Shown: positions 15,428 through 24,081, counted from the first letter of the stretch. The stretch: 50,571 bases of DNA from CAZHWR01 sp964536085 (GCA_964536085.1 CAZHWR010000010.1:1-50571), one strand, 5' to 3'. Numbers and translations: made by a program. Notes: generated by a model from the letters alone, not told the origin.

Positions 15428-16174
15428 TTATTCGTAATGGACAACGTCTATCCATTTCATCAAAAGCTCGGTTTCCTCATCGGACGAGCTGTTTTCAAGC
15501 TGTGCCGCTGCAACTATCGGCAGCCATTCGAGCACATATCTTTTGGATGTGAGTGATTTTTTGCAGAACAAATCAAGATATTTGTCGGCCAGCTCCGGGG
15601 ATTTTAGATAGAATTTAAGATACGTTCTGCCGACGTCCGCACTGGCGTTGCCCTGACGTGCCGCCGCCCAGTCGACTATAAATGTGCCTTTATCGGATAT
15701 AATGATATTATCGGGCGTGAAGTCGCCGTGGCACAGCTTTGTATGCTTGGGCTTGGCTTCAAGGCTTGTCAGAAGCTCGTATTTTTTGATTTCGTCCAAA
15801 TCCAGCGCGTTTATCTGGCGCGCAAGCTTATCCTTGAGCTTGCTTAATTTTGGGGTGGACTTTGAATGAACGAGCATCTGAAGGTCAACCATCTGTTCAA
15901 GATATTTGCCTTTGTTTTGCGGATTTTCCTCCATAAGCTGGGCAAGGGTCTTGCCTTCGATCAAATCCATATGTATCGCCCAGCGGTCGTCTATAACTGA
16001 GACTTCGCGAATGATGGGAACGGGAAGACCCGTGGCTTCGACTCTTGAGTGAGTGAGCGCTTCATACAATGCCTGTGTTTTGCGTGCGTCTGACTTAAAC
16101 AGCTTTATTGCAAGACCGTCTTGCTCGTAAACGTCAACAGTCGGGCTTGAAGAGATTAAATTGGTCAGTTTCAT
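15428..16174 (-). CDS. Phosphotransferase of the aminoglycoside/choline kinase-like family
   Basis: This 248-aa small-molecule kinase has the APH fold: LAIKLF with the ATP-contacting Lys24, the catalytic loop HGDFTPDN at 149-156 and the metal-binding Asp168 in IVDWA. The family covers aminoglycoside, choline, homoserine and other alcohol kinases. Nothing here points to drug resistance rather than a housekeeping substrate, so the substrate is left open. ATG 16174 follows AAAGGAG by 8 nt. It is monocistronic, with a strong promoter and terminator. Confidence 0.85.
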   Translation of the reverse strand: MKLTNLISSSPTVDVYEQDGLAIKLFKSDARKTQALYEALTHSRVEATGLPVPIIREVSVIDDRWAIHMDLIEGKTLAQLMEENPQNKGKYLEQMVDLQMLVHSKSTPKLSKLKDKLARQINALDLDEIKKYELLTSLEAKPKHTKLCHGDFTPDNIIISDKGTFIVDWAAARQGNASADVGRTYLKFYLKSPELADKYLDLFCKKSLTSKRYVLEWLPIVAAAQLENSSSDEETELLMKWIDVVHYE

Positions 16175-16260
16175 AATATTACTCCTTTATTGCTATTTTC
16201 TTATGCCGATTGGCAAAATAAGCTCCACATGAAGAAGAATTATACGGTTCTTATATGAGT

Positions 16261-16289
16261 ATTATACAACTTTCGCTCCTGTGTGTAAA
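16261..16289 (-). promoter_or_regulatory. Predicted sigma-A promoter of the kinase gene
   Basis: On the minus strand TTTACA (16284-16289), 17 bp, then TATAAT (16261-16266). Confidence 0.75.
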
Positions 16290-16425
16290 GTAATTTTTAT
16301 CTTTTGCACAAGAAAAAATTAATTTGTCGCTGTTTTACAAGTATGTGACCTGAAATTGGCTAATATGCCGAAAGACCGCGCGGACCGCTTATTGAAGCGG
16401 CGGCGCGGATCAAGCGTTATTCGGC

Positions 16426-16638
16426 TTATTCGAGCGGCTTTGCTTCGGCGATGCCGCGGGCTATCTCCTCAAGCTCCTGTCTGCCGGAAAATTCCGCGTT
16501 GCTCTGCATGAGCGTTTCCTGAATATACTTTGGGAGCGTGTTGAAATATGCAAGCGATTGGTTGTCGAGCTTGGAGGTGAAATCCGAGTTCACATTTTCG
16601 GCCGACGCCTTGATTTTTTTGTTTAATTCGTTATCCAT
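16426..16638 (-). CDS. Small hypothetical protein (70 aa)
   Basis: The charged, soluble protein starts MDNELNKKIK and ends EIARGIAEAKPLE. It is predicted largely helical with no membrane segment and no recognised motif; TLPKYIQETLMQS resembles a segment found in small clostridial proteins, but I cannot name a family. ATG 16638 lies 9 nt after AAAGGA. The frame is open further upstream (to 16743) with no ribosome site. A GC-rich hairpin at about 16378-16410 follows the gene and may end its transcript. Confidence 0.6.
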   Translation of the reverse strand: MDNELNKKIKASAENVNSDFTSKLDNQSLAYFNTLPKYIQETLMQSNAEFSGRQELEEIARGIAEAKPLE

Positions 16639-16805
16639 GGTTAAATATCCTTTCTTATAGCTTTGTATTATGCAATAGCTTTCAATTTTAGGATTTAACG
16701 CAAATCCCGATTTATTCATTTTAGCTTTGGACTGCGTTGACAACCGCGAGTTTGTTGGGTAATATATAGGTGGATATTTAAAATAAAGTTATTTTGAGGT
16801 GCTGT

Positions 16806-18023
16806 ATGAATATTGCAGTTGCGCAGTCGGGCGGGCCTACCGCCGCTATAAATTCATCTCTCTGCGGAGTCTTCAGCCGTGCCGTGAAGGCTCACGGCAT
16901 AAATAAAGTATACGGCTCGCTTTGCGGAATCGAGGGTATTATTTATGATAATCTTATCTGTCTGAACGATAAGCTTAAAACTGATGACGATATCGAAAAG
17001 CTCATGCTCACGCCGTCGACTGCGCTCGGCTCGTGCAGATATAAAATGCCTGATTGGATGAAGAACGAAGCGCCGTACAGGGCGGTTGCAAAATGCTTTG
17101 AAAAATACGATATCGGGATGTTTTTTTACATCGGCGGAAACGATTCGATGGACACCGTTGCGAAGCTTTCGGCGTATTTCAAAAAAGCGGGATGCGGCGT
17201 TAAGATAATCGGTATCCCTAAGACTATCGACAACGACCTTTGCAAGACCGATCACACTCCGGGCTTCGGCTCCGCGGCGAAATATTTGGCCGCGACCATG
17301 CGCGAAATCGTGCGCGACAGCTCGGTTTACAGCGCAAAATCCGTGACTGTCGTTGAGATTATGGGGCGCAGCGCGGGATGGCTCACGGCGTCGTCGTGTG
17401 TTGTCAGAGTTACGGGAGAAACCGCGCCGCACCTTATTTATCTGCCCGAGAGGGAGTTTAAAATTGACCGTTTTATAAAAGATGTAAAGCTTAAGCTCAA
17501 AGAACACCGCGCGGTGATCGTCGCAGTGTCCGAGGGAATAGAAATCAAGGCGGACAATTATGATTTGAGCAGCTTTCAGTCGGGTGCGACGGATAATTTC
17601 GGTCATAAATATCTGTCCGGCGTAGGCAAATGCCTTGAAAAGGTGGTTGCAAACGAAATCGGCTGTAAGGTGCGTTCGATTGAACTCAACGTCCTGCAAA
17701 GATGCTCGGCGCATCTTGCCTCAAAAACCGACCTGGATGAAGCGTTCGCGATAGGCGCGGCGGCGGTAGACGCGGCGTGCGCGGGCGAAACAGGACGAAT
17801 GATGACGATACAAAGATTGTCGGACAAGCCGTACAGTATTTCCATGGGCTCGGTGCCTGCGAGTATTATCGCAAACGAGGTGAAGCTGTTCCCCGACGGA
17901 TGGATAAGCGGAGATTCAAACGACGTTTTACCTGAAGCTATCGACTATTTCCTGCCGCTGATACTCGGAGAGCCCGATATTAAATATGAAAACGGTATGC
18001 CGGTTCAAATGCTGTTGAAATAG
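16806..18023 (+). CDS. 6-phosphofructokinase, predicted pyrophosphate-dependent
   Basis: The enzyme phosphorylates fructose 6-phosphate in glycolysis. Phosphofructokinase motifs are QSGGPTAAIN (7-16), GGNDS (110-114), PKTIDNDL (138-145) and TPGFGSAAKY. The Asp at the fourth position of GGNDS replaces the Gly of ATP enzymes (GGDGS), the known mark of pyrophosphate users. The preceding residue is Asn rather than the usual Asp, so the donor assignment is inference. ATG 16806 with GAGGT 5 nt upstream is preferred to TTG 16794. The 405-aa length fits the PPi-type clade. Monocistronic, closed by a strong terminator. Confidence 0.92.
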   Translation: MNIAVAQSGGPTAAINSSLCGVFSRAVKAHGINKVYGSLCGIEGIIYDNLICLNDKLKTDDDIEKLMLTPSTALGSCRYKMPDWMKNEAPYRAVAKCFEKYDIGMFFYIGGNDSMDTVAKLSAYFKKAGCGVKIIGIPKTIDNDLCKTDHTPGFGSAAKYLAATMREIVRDSSVYSAKSVTVVEIMGRSAGWLTASSCVVRVTGETAPHLIYLPEREFKIDRFIKDVKLKLKEHRAVIVAVSEGIEIKADNYDLSSFQSGATDNFGHKYLSGVGKCLEKVVANEIGCKVRSIELNVLQRCSAHLASKTDLDEAFAIGAAAVDAACAGETGRMMTIQRLSDKPYSISMGSVPASIIANEVKLFPDGWISGDSNDVLPEAIDYFLPLILGEPDIKYENGMPVQMLLK

Positions 18024-18027
18024 TTTC

Positions 18028-18061
18028 AGCCCGATTCCCGCAAAGGGAGCCGGGCTTTTTT
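18028..18061 (+). terminator. Terminator of the phosphofructokinase gene
   Basis: AGCCCG (18028-18033) pairs with CGGGCT (18051-18056), with an inner TCCC/GGGA stem, followed by TTTTTT. Confidence 0.88.
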
Positions 18062-18192
18062 ATCTCTATGGAATAAGCGCGGTGTACACGCGTTTTTTGT
18101 TTTGCGGCGGATGTGTTTGTATACATGGCGCCCGGTGACAAGAAAAAGGCGATAAACGATAATTTTTGAGGCGGTTTTAATAAAAATTGACC

Positions 18193-18220
18193 TTGAATCA
18201 ACGCTCTTTTTTGGTATTAT
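18193..18220 (+). promoter_or_regulatory. Predicted promoter of the Gfo/Idh-TIM-barrel operon
   Basis: TTGAAT (18193-18198), 16 bp, then TATTAT (18215-18220), about 100 bp before the first gene. Confidence 0.5.
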
Positions 18221-18319
18221 TAATGTGTAAAAGGCGCGTTTTAACAAAACCGCTGTATTTATAATGCGGCGCTTGCATTACAGTAAATCCGGTCGCAGTT
18301 TTGAAAGGAATGACATTAA

Positions 18320-19402
18320 ATGGAAAAAATGAAAGCGGGAGTTATCGGCTGCGGAGGCATAGCCAACGGAAAGCATCTTCCGGCTATTAAACGAAACGGC
18401 AATATCGAAATCGTCGCGTTTTGCGATATTATCCCCGAACGTGCGGAAAAGGCAAAAAAGGAATACGGAACAGAGGATTCAAAGGTTTTTACCGATTACA
18501 AGGAGCTTATTAAAATCCCTGAGATTCAGGCGGTATACGTTTTAACGCCCAACCGCTCGCACAGCTTTATTTCGGTTGACGCTATGAACGCCGGCAAGAA
18601 CGTTATGTGTGAAAAGCCGATGGCAAAAACCGCTGAGGACGCCAAAAAGATGCTCGATACGGCTAAAAAAACCGGAAGAATTTTGACCATAGGCTATCAA
18701 AACCGTTACAGAAATGATTCGATGTTTTTGAAAAGCTGCTGCGACGCGGGCGAGCTCGGCGAGGTTTACTATGCAAAAGCGCATGCGGTTCGCCGCAGGG
18801 CCGTTCCCACTTGGGGCGTTTTCCTGAACGAATACGAGCAGGGCGGCGGTCCGCTTATCGATATCGGAACGCACGCGCTCGATTTGACGCTGTGGGAGAT
18901 GGATAATTACGAGCCTGAGTGCGTTATGGGTTCGGTGTACAAAAAGCTTTCCGACCAGACTGAAACAGGAAACGCATGGGGTGACTGGGACCGTGAAAAA
19001 TTCACCGTTGAAGATTCCGCCTTCGGATTTATCAAAATGAAAAACGGCGCGACGATAAACCTCGAAGCGTCGTGGGCGCTTAACACTCTCGACGTAGACG
19101 AAGCCAAAACCTCGCTTTGCGGCACAAAAGCGGGAGCGGACATGAAGGACGGCATTCGCATAAATTCCGTTGAACACGGCAGACAGTGCGTTACAAAGCC
19201 TGATTTAAACGGCGGCGGAGTCGCGTTTTTTGACGGAGCTACAGGCGGCGCGCCAGAGGATGTTGAGTGTTCGGTTTTTGTAAACGCGGTAATGAACGGC
19301 GGCGAGCTTGTGGTAAAACCCGAGCAGGCGTACGTTGTAACATGTATACTGGAGGCCATATACGAGTCAGCACAGACAGGAAAGCCCGTGTATTTTGATT
19401 AA
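18320..19402 (+). CDS. Gfo/Idh/MocA family oxidoreductase (first copy)
   Basis: This NAD(P)-dependent sugar oxidoreductase has an N-terminal Rossmann fold (GVIGCGGIANGKH), the family EKP motif at residues 98-100 and the catalytic-site pair Asp181/His185 in IDIGTH. Relatives oxidise inositols, sugar alcohols or the C3 hydroxyl of glycosides. The 360-aa length is normal. It opens a four-gene cluster with two xylose-isomerase-like barrels and a second Gfo/Idh enzyme, so substrate oxidation followed by isomerisation, epimerisation or elimination is likely. Its last 45 bp are repeated 84 bp downstream. The substrate is not predictable from sequence. Confidence 0.9.
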   Translation: MEKMKAGVIGCGGIANGKHLPAIKRNGNIEIVAFCDIIPERAEKAKKEYGTEDSKVFTDYKELIKIPEIQAVYVLTPNRSHSFISVDAMNAGKNVMCEKPMAKTAEDAKKMLDTAKKTGRILTIGYQNRYRNDSMFLKSCCDAGELGEVYYAKAHAVRRRAVPTWGVFLNEYEQGGGPLIDIGTHALDLTLWEMDNYEPECVMGSVYKKLSDQTETGNAWGDWDREKFTVEDSAFGFIKMKNGATINLEASWALNTLDVDEAKTSLCGTKAGADMKDGIRINSVEHGRQCVTKPDLNGGGVAFFDGATGGAPEDVECSVFVNAVMNGGELVVKPEQAYVVTCILEAIYESAQTGKPVYFD

Positions 19403-19486
19403 ATGAGGATATATACAGGCTTTGTGCAATACATCGGCTCGATATACGAGTCGGCAAAAACAGGAAAGCCCGTGTATTTTGATTAA
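19358..19486 (+). repeat. 45-bp direct repeat: a second 3' end of the Gfo/Idh gene in the intergenic gap
   Basis: 19358-19402, the last codons of the oxidoreductase, recurs at 19442-19486 with three mismatches and still reads IYESAKTGKPVYFD followed by TAA. It looks like the remnant of a former adjacent paralog, or a partial tandem duplication. Confidence 0.88.
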
Positions 19487-19496
19487 GGTGATAATT

Positions 19497-20222
19497 ATGG
19501 ATAATATTGCTTTACAATTGTGGTCGGTAAAGGACTCGATGGAAAAAGACGTGGAGCAAACTCTCAAGGCGGTCTCCGGGCTTGGATTTAAAGGAGTTGA
19601 ATTTGCGGGATTTTTCGACGTGCCCGCGGAGGAAATGCGGAAGCTCTTGGATAAATATTCCCTTAAAGCGGCGGGAAGCCATACCGACATTAACCTTATT
19701 GTAAACGAGCCGCACAGCATTATTGAGTACAATAAAATCATAGGCAACAATAACATCGTCTGCCCGCACTATCCTCTGAAAGATGAAAAAAGCCTTGACG
19801 AGCTTTGTGAAAAGCTTGAAGAAGTGAGCGGGATATACAGGCAGTCGGGAATGAAGCTTTATTACCACAACCACAATCATGAATTTTTCAAAATCGGCGG
19901 TAAATACGCGCTTGATTTGCTGTTTGAACGACTTGACTTTTTAAAACCGCAAATCGATACATACTGGGTGTTTAACGCCGGAGTGGATATCGGCGAATTT
20001 TGCCTTAAATACAAGGGCAGATGCGATTTGATTCACTTAAAGGACGGAACTAAAACCGAATCCTTTCCTGTGGGCGAGGGTGAGGTGGACATTCCCGCCG
20101 TTTTAGACGTTTCGCGTTCTCTCGGAGCCGAGTGGGTCATCATGGAGGACGAAACCTGGAAACCGGACGGACTTTCGTGCGTAGCGCGCGGGATGAATAA
20201 TCTTAAAAAAATTACAGCGTAA
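19497..20222 (+). CDS. Sugar phosphate isomerase/epimerase-like TIM barrel
   Basis: A xylose-isomerase-like/AP-endonuclease-2 fold protein of 241 aa. LQLWSVKDSM at the N-terminus and YYHNHNHEF, DIGEFCLKYKGRCDLIHLKDG and VIMEDE later in the chain supply the His, Asp and Glu ligands of the usual divalent metal. ATG 19497 follows AAGGTG; the frame is open from 19422 but that part covers the repeat. Its likely role is isomerising or processing the product of the adjacent oxidoreductases. The exact reaction is unknown. Confidence 0.85.
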   Translation: MDNIALQLWSVKDSMEKDVEQTLKAVSGLGFKGVEFAGFFDVPAEEMRKLLDKYSLKAAGSHTDINLIVNEPHSIIEYNKIIGNNNIVCPHYPLKDEKSLDELCEKLEEVSGIYRQSGMKLYYHNHNHEFFKIGGKYALDLLFERLDFLKPQIDTYWVFNAGVDIGEFCLKYKGRCDLIHLKDGTKTESFPVGEGEVDIPAVLDVSRSLGAEWVIMEDETWKPDGLSCVARGMNNLKKITA

Positions 20223-20241
20223 GAAAGGTACGGTGAATGAT

Positions 20242-21213
20242 ATGAAATTAGGTGTAATGACAGTTTCTTTGGGGTTTATGCCGCTTGACGAGGCGTGCAA
20301 ATTTCTTGCCGAAAAGGGCGTTCAGATGGTTGAAATCGGCTGCGGAGGCCATCCGGGCAAGGCTCACTGCGACCCGAAAATTCTTTTGAACAACGACAAA
20401 GAGCTTGACAAGTTCAAAAGCACAATTGCAAATTACGGGCTTGAAATCAGCGGGCTTTCATGCCACGGAAACTATGTCCACCCGAACAAACAGGAAGCAA
20501 AGCGCTTTGACGACGAATTCACGGATGCCATACTGCTTGCCGAAAAGCTCGGGGTAGACACTATAAACTGCTTCTCCGGCTGTCCGGGCGACTGCGAAAA
20601 TTCCAAATATCCCAACTGGGTAACAAGCTCGTGGCCGGGTGAATTCCGCGAGATTTTAGACTGGCAGTGGAAAGAGGTTTTGGTGCCGTACTGGCAGCAA
20701 AAGTCCGATTTTGCCAAACAACACGGCGTTACAAAATTTGCAATCGAAATGCATCCGGGCTTTTGCGTTTATAACGTTGATACGCTTTTAAGACTGCGCG
20801 AGGCGGTGGGCGATACTATCGGAGCCAACCTCGACCCGAGCCATCTTATCTGGCAGGGCGCGGATCTGAAGCTTGTTATAAGAGAGCTCGGACGCGCGGG
20901 AGCTATTTACCACTTCCACGCGAAGGACACTCGCATGAACGAATACAACACAGGCGTAAACGGCGTTTTGGATACAAAGCCCTACGGCGACGAACGCGAC
21001 CGCTCGTGGATATTCAGAACGGTGGGATACGGTCACGACCTCAACTACTGGAAGGACATCGCTTCCGAGCTAAGGCTCGCGGGGTATGACCATGTTCTCA
21101 GCATCGAGCATGAGGACAGTCTTATGAGCATTAAAGAAGGTCTTACAAAGGCGATTGAATTTTTGCAGCAGGTGCTTATTTTTGAGGATCGCTCCGCGAT
21201 GTTCTGGGCATAA
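20242..21213 (+). CDS. Sugar phosphate isomerase/epimerase, IolE-like TIM barrel
   Basis: A second xylose-isomerase-like barrel, 323 aa, longer than its neighbour. Metal-site motifs visible are EMHPGF, DPSHLIWQG, YHFHAKDT and SIEHED. Family members include inosose dehydratases, epimerases and lyases acting on 3-keto sugars. ATG 20242 is preferred because GGTGA lies 5 nt upstream and MKLGV is a typical family start; GTG 20233 is possible. It lies 19 bp after the previous gene and is surely in the same operon. Confidence 0.87.
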   Translation: MKLGVMTVSLGFMPLDEACKFLAEKGVQMVEIGCGGHPGKAHCDPKILLNNDKELDKFKSTIANYGLEISGLSCHGNYVHPNKQEAKRFDDEFTDAILLAEKLGVDTINCFSGCPGDCENSKYPNWVTSSWPGEFREILDWQWKEVLVPYWQQKSDFAKQHGVTKFAIEMHPGFCVYNVDTLLRLREAVGDTIGANLDPSHLIWQGADLKLVIRELGRAGAIYHFHAKDTRMNEYNTGVNGVLDTKPYGDERDRSWIFRTVGYGHDLNYWKDIASELRLAGYDHVLSIEHEDSLMSIKEGLTKAIEFLQQVLIFEDRSAMFWA

Positions 21214-21320
21214 CCGGAAATCTTAATTTTCAGTATGCTTTATAGGCAATATGCATAACGAATTACCTGTATCTTGCGGCATATGGCATATATTAAGCAA
21301 TAAACATAATGGTGATAAAT

Positions 21321-22364
21321 ATGGGAAAACACACTCTCGGAATCGTCGGCTTCGGCGGAATGGGAAACTGGCACAGGGAAACGATTGAGACGATAGATTG
21401 TCTTTCTGTTAAAGGTGTTTACGATATCAAAAAGGAACGCATGGATTTTGCAGAGGAGTGCGGGCTTGTCGCATATGAAAGCCTCGACGCGCTTCTTTGC
21501 GACCCCGAAATAGACATCGTGCTTGTTTCAACTCCGAACGACAAGCACAAGCCGATAGCAGTAAAGGCGCTCGAAGGCGGGAAAAACGTTGTGAGCGAAA
21601 AGCCGGTAACGCTGTCGCTTGACGATTTAAACGAGATGATTGCCGCCGCAGAAAAAAGCGGAAAGCTTTTCACCGTACATCAGAACAGACGCTGGGACGA
21701 GGATTTCCTGACCGTTAAAAAAATCATTGAATCGGGGGAGCTGGGCGAGATTTTCCGCATAGAATCGCGCGTTCACGGCTCTCGCGGAATACCGGGCGAC
21801 TGGCGGCAGGAGCCTGAGCATGGCGGCGGTATGATTTATGACTGGGGAATACATATAGTCGACCAGATTCTTATGATGTACGAACAAAAGCCAGTGAGCG
21901 TTTACTGCACGGTGACAAACGTCACCAATCAGCTTGTTGACGACGGCTTTACCGCCGAGTTCAAATACGAAAACGGCATGACGGTTTTGACAGAGGTCGG
22001 AACAAGCAATTTTGCAGAGCTTCCGCGCTGGTATGTTCTGGGGCAAAACGGAACGGCCGTCGTGCGAGACTGGAGCTTAAACGGTGAAATCGTGCGCTGC
22101 AAGGACTACAGCGAAAAGGACGCGGTACCCGTGAAAACGGCGGCGGGGCTCACGAAAACTATGGCTCCCCGCGGCGAAGGCAGTATTATCAAACGCCCGC
22201 TTCCTGCTGTCAAAAGCGATATTCGGGATTATTATAAAAACATCTGCGCCGCAATCGAGGGTAAAGAGGACGTCATAGTCACGCACTCCCAGCAGAGATA
22301 TCTGATGCGCGTTGTGGAAGCGATGTTCGATTCCGCGGAAAATAACCGGGTCGTGACGCTGTGA
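21321..22364 (+). CDS. Gfo/Idh/MocA family oxidoreductase (second copy)
   Basis: A second NAD(P)-dependent oxidoreductase, 347 aa, only distantly similar to the one at 18320. It has Rossmann GIVGFGGMGN, EKP at 93-95 and an Asp...His pair in YDWGIH. ATG 21321 with GGTGATAA upstream is preferred over ATG 21309. The 107-bp gap after the barrel gene holds no clear terminator, so it probably belongs to the same operon. Two oxidoreductases with two barrels suggests a redox-neutral oxidise-modify-reduce route. Confidence 0.88.
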   Translation: MGKHTLGIVGFGGMGNWHRETIETIDCLSVKGVYDIKKERMDFAEECGLVAYESLDALLCDPEIDIVLVSTPNDKHKPIAVKALEGGKNVVSEKPVTLSLDDLNEMIAAAEKSGKLFTVHQNRRWDEDFLTVKKIIESGELGEIFRIESRVHGSRGIPGDWRQEPEHGGGMIYDWGIHIVDQILMMYEQKPVSVYCTVTNVTNQLVDDGFTAEFKYENGMTVLTEVGTSNFAELPRWYVLGQNGTAVVRDWSLNGEIVRCKDYSEKDAVPVKTAAGLTKTMAPRGEGSIIKRPLPAVKSDIRDYYKNICAAIEGKEDVIVTHSQQRYLMRVVEAMFDSAENNRVVTL

Positions 22365-22390
22365 CGGTGTGCAGAAAATAATTGTTTTTG

Positions 22391-22419
22391 TTGCAATCGC
22401 ATGCGCTTGGTGGTATAAT
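22391..22419 (+). promoter_or_regulatory. Predicted sigma-A promoter of the DivIVA-like gene
   Basis: TTGCAA (22391-22396), 17 bp, then TATAAT (22414-22419). Confidence 0.72.
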
Positions 22420-22499
22420 ACCATTAAGTGTATACGATTGCTTTTTGCTGTCCGCAGTCGGCGGTCAGAGTGCAGTCTGCGAAAATGCGGGGTGGGCAT

Positions 22500-23273
22500 A
22501 TGATTGAAAATGGTTTTAAAACCAAAGCGTTCGGCGGCTTTGATAAAAAACAGGTGCTCGAATATATCGACAGTATTCATGCCGAGTTCGGGGAAAAATC
22601 CTCGGAGTTTAATTCGCAGATAAGCGAGCTTGACTCAGAGTGCAGGCAGCTTGCCCTTTCGCTTGAAAACACATATAATAAAAATCTTTCGCTTGAAGCT
22701 GATATAAAGGAGCTTATAAACGGGAAAAACGAGTTAAGCTCAAAATTAGAGCAGACTTCATCAGAGCTTGAAGCTGTTAAAAAGCGCGAAGCGGAGCAAA
22801 AGGAGCTTTTAAAGCGAGCCACTTTTCAGGTTGAATCGATGAAGCGAAAATGCGATAAATACGACGAGCTTCACAGCGAAATAAACGACATTTTGTCCGA
22901 GGCAAAGCAGATGAAAGATAATACTCTGCTTGAAGCAAAAAAGCAGGCGGACGATATTGTGCAAGGCGCGAAATCCGAGGCGCAGAGGATAACCGCAGCC
23001 GCAAAAATTCGGGCTGAGTCATTCTCCGGTGGACTGAACGACGTCGGGCAGGACGTTGCGACCATTAAAGCGGGTGTTGCGGCGATGGCTAAGCAGGTGG
23101 ACGACAAGCTGGCGGAGCTTCAGGAAATTCTGAATACTGCTTGCGCGAAAACCGCAGTGGATATTGAAACAGGCGAGACGAAAAAAGAAAATAAGCCGTC
23201 CGGATCGGCGAACGGCGAACCGAAGCCGAAAAACAGCGGCAGAACGGACAAGTTCTGGGAAAACTTTTTTTGA
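22500..23273 (+). CDS. DivIVA-like coiled-coil protein, frame probably continuing to 23406
   Basis: The N-terminal FKTKAFGGFDKKQVLEYIDSI is the lipid-binding DivIVA/GpsB-type segment that places proteins at division septa or curved membrane. Long coiled coil follows (about 25-180, rich in Glu, Lys and Leu), then a Lys/Pro/Gly-rich tail. ATG 22500 has GGGGTGGG upstream. The annotated frame ends …GRTDKFWENFF at a TGA that lies in a run of seven T (23265-23271). Removing one T continues with EKPHGRNTAPP… for about 44 codons to GGVLNTILGFLK and a TAG at 23406. That part has normal codon use. Either a base-calling indel or slippage at the T run. Confidence 0.83.
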   Translation: MIENGFKTKAFGGFDKKQVLEYIDSIHAEFGEKSSEFNSQISELDSECRQLALSLENTYNKNLSLEADIKELINGKNELSSKLEQTSSELEAVKKREAEQKELLKRATFQVESMKRKCDKYDELHSEINDILSEAKQMKDNTLLEAKKQADDIVQGAKSEAQRITAAAKIRAESFSGGLNDVGQDVATIKAGVAAMAKQVDDKLAELQEILNTACAKTAVDIETGETKKENKPSGSANGEPKPKNSGRTDKFWENFF

Positions 23274-23437
23274 AAAGCCGCACGGGCGGAACACGGCGCC
23301 GCCCAAAGCTGAAAGCGGCTTTCAGGAAAATGCCCGCGAGCCGCGCGGGAAGAAAAAACCGCCGTTAGGCGGCGTGTTGAATACGATTTTGGGATTCTTA
23401 AAATAGACGCAACGTTTTTTGAAGGGAATGGTCATAA

Positions 23438-23995
23438 ATAGGCACCTACAGCTTTAACACGGGTGAGATAAGAGATTATGCGAAAAAGCTGCGCGTTTTT
23501 GACAGGGTTCTGCTGAGCGGGACGGTTTATACCGCGCGCGACGCCGCGCACAAGCGGATTGCGGAGCTTATAAAAAACGGCGCGCCGCTTCCGTTTGAAA
23601 TCTCCGACGCGGTCATATACTACGCGGGACCGACAGGGACTCCCGACGGTCTTGCGATAGGCTCGGTGGGACCTACCACCTCGGGCAGGATGGACGTTTA
23701 CTCACCCGTGCTTTTGGATATGGGGCTTGCCGCCATGATAGGCAAGGGCGAAAGAAGCTCCGAGGTAAGGCGTGCGATCGAGCGCAATTCGGCTGTGTAT
23801 CTGTGCGCCGTCGGCGGAGCGGGCGCGCTTGCGAGCAGATGCATAAAAAAATGCGAGGTCGTAGCGTTTGAGGATTTGGGCTGCGAAAGTATAAAACGGC
23901 TTGAATTTAAAGATTTTCCGCTGATAGTCGCAAGCGACTGTGTCGGCGGTGATATTTTCACGCTCGGCAGGGAAAAATACCGTATGGCGGAGTAG
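23438..23995 (+). CDS. Fumarate hydratase (class I) beta-subunit family protein, start codon lost
   Basis: The frame encodes the C-terminal/beta domain of iron-sulfur hydro-lyases (fumarase, tartrate dehydratase): FDRVLLSGTVYTARDAAHKRI, YYAGPTGTPDG, GPTTSGRMD, GKGERSSEV and the closing CVGGDIFTLGREKYRMAE. About 185 residues is the full domain length. No ATG, GTG or TTG is available at the N-terminus; the frame opens with ATA 23438 after a TAA. An out-of-frame ATG at 23428 with AGGG ahead of it becomes MVI(I/N)GTYSFNTGEI if one base is removed near AAATA, so a single-base indel is likely. The partner alpha subunit, normally just upstream, is absent; DivIVA takes its place. Confidence 0.75.
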   Translation: MGTYSFNTGEIRDYAKKLRVFDRVLLSGTVYTARDAAHKRIAELIKNGAPLPFEISDAVIYYAGPTGTPDGLAIGSVGPTTSGRMDVYSPVLLDMGLAAMIGKGERSSEVRRAIERNSAVYLCAVGGAGALASRCIKKCEVVAFEDLGCESIKRLEFKDFPLIVASDCVGGDIFTLGREKYRMAE

Positions 23996-24023
23996 CTCAA
24001 ACACAGTTGGAATTTTAATTGCA

Positions 24024-24050
24024 ATACGGCAGATAGTTTATCTGCCGTAT
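24024..24050 (+). terminator. Hairpin after the fumarase-beta gene
   Basis: ATACGGCAGATA and TATCTGCCGTAT pair perfectly (12 bp) around GTT, followed by CTTGATTTTG. A moderate T tract makes termination likely. Confidence 0.7.
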
Positions 24051-24081
24051 CTTGATTTTGTTTAAGACGGAGTTTCGGAAT

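Noticed and set aside
15428..16174. Aminoglycoside resistance gene
   Set aside because: Only the general kinase fold is visible. The motifs do not single out a resistance enzyme over other small-molecule kinases.
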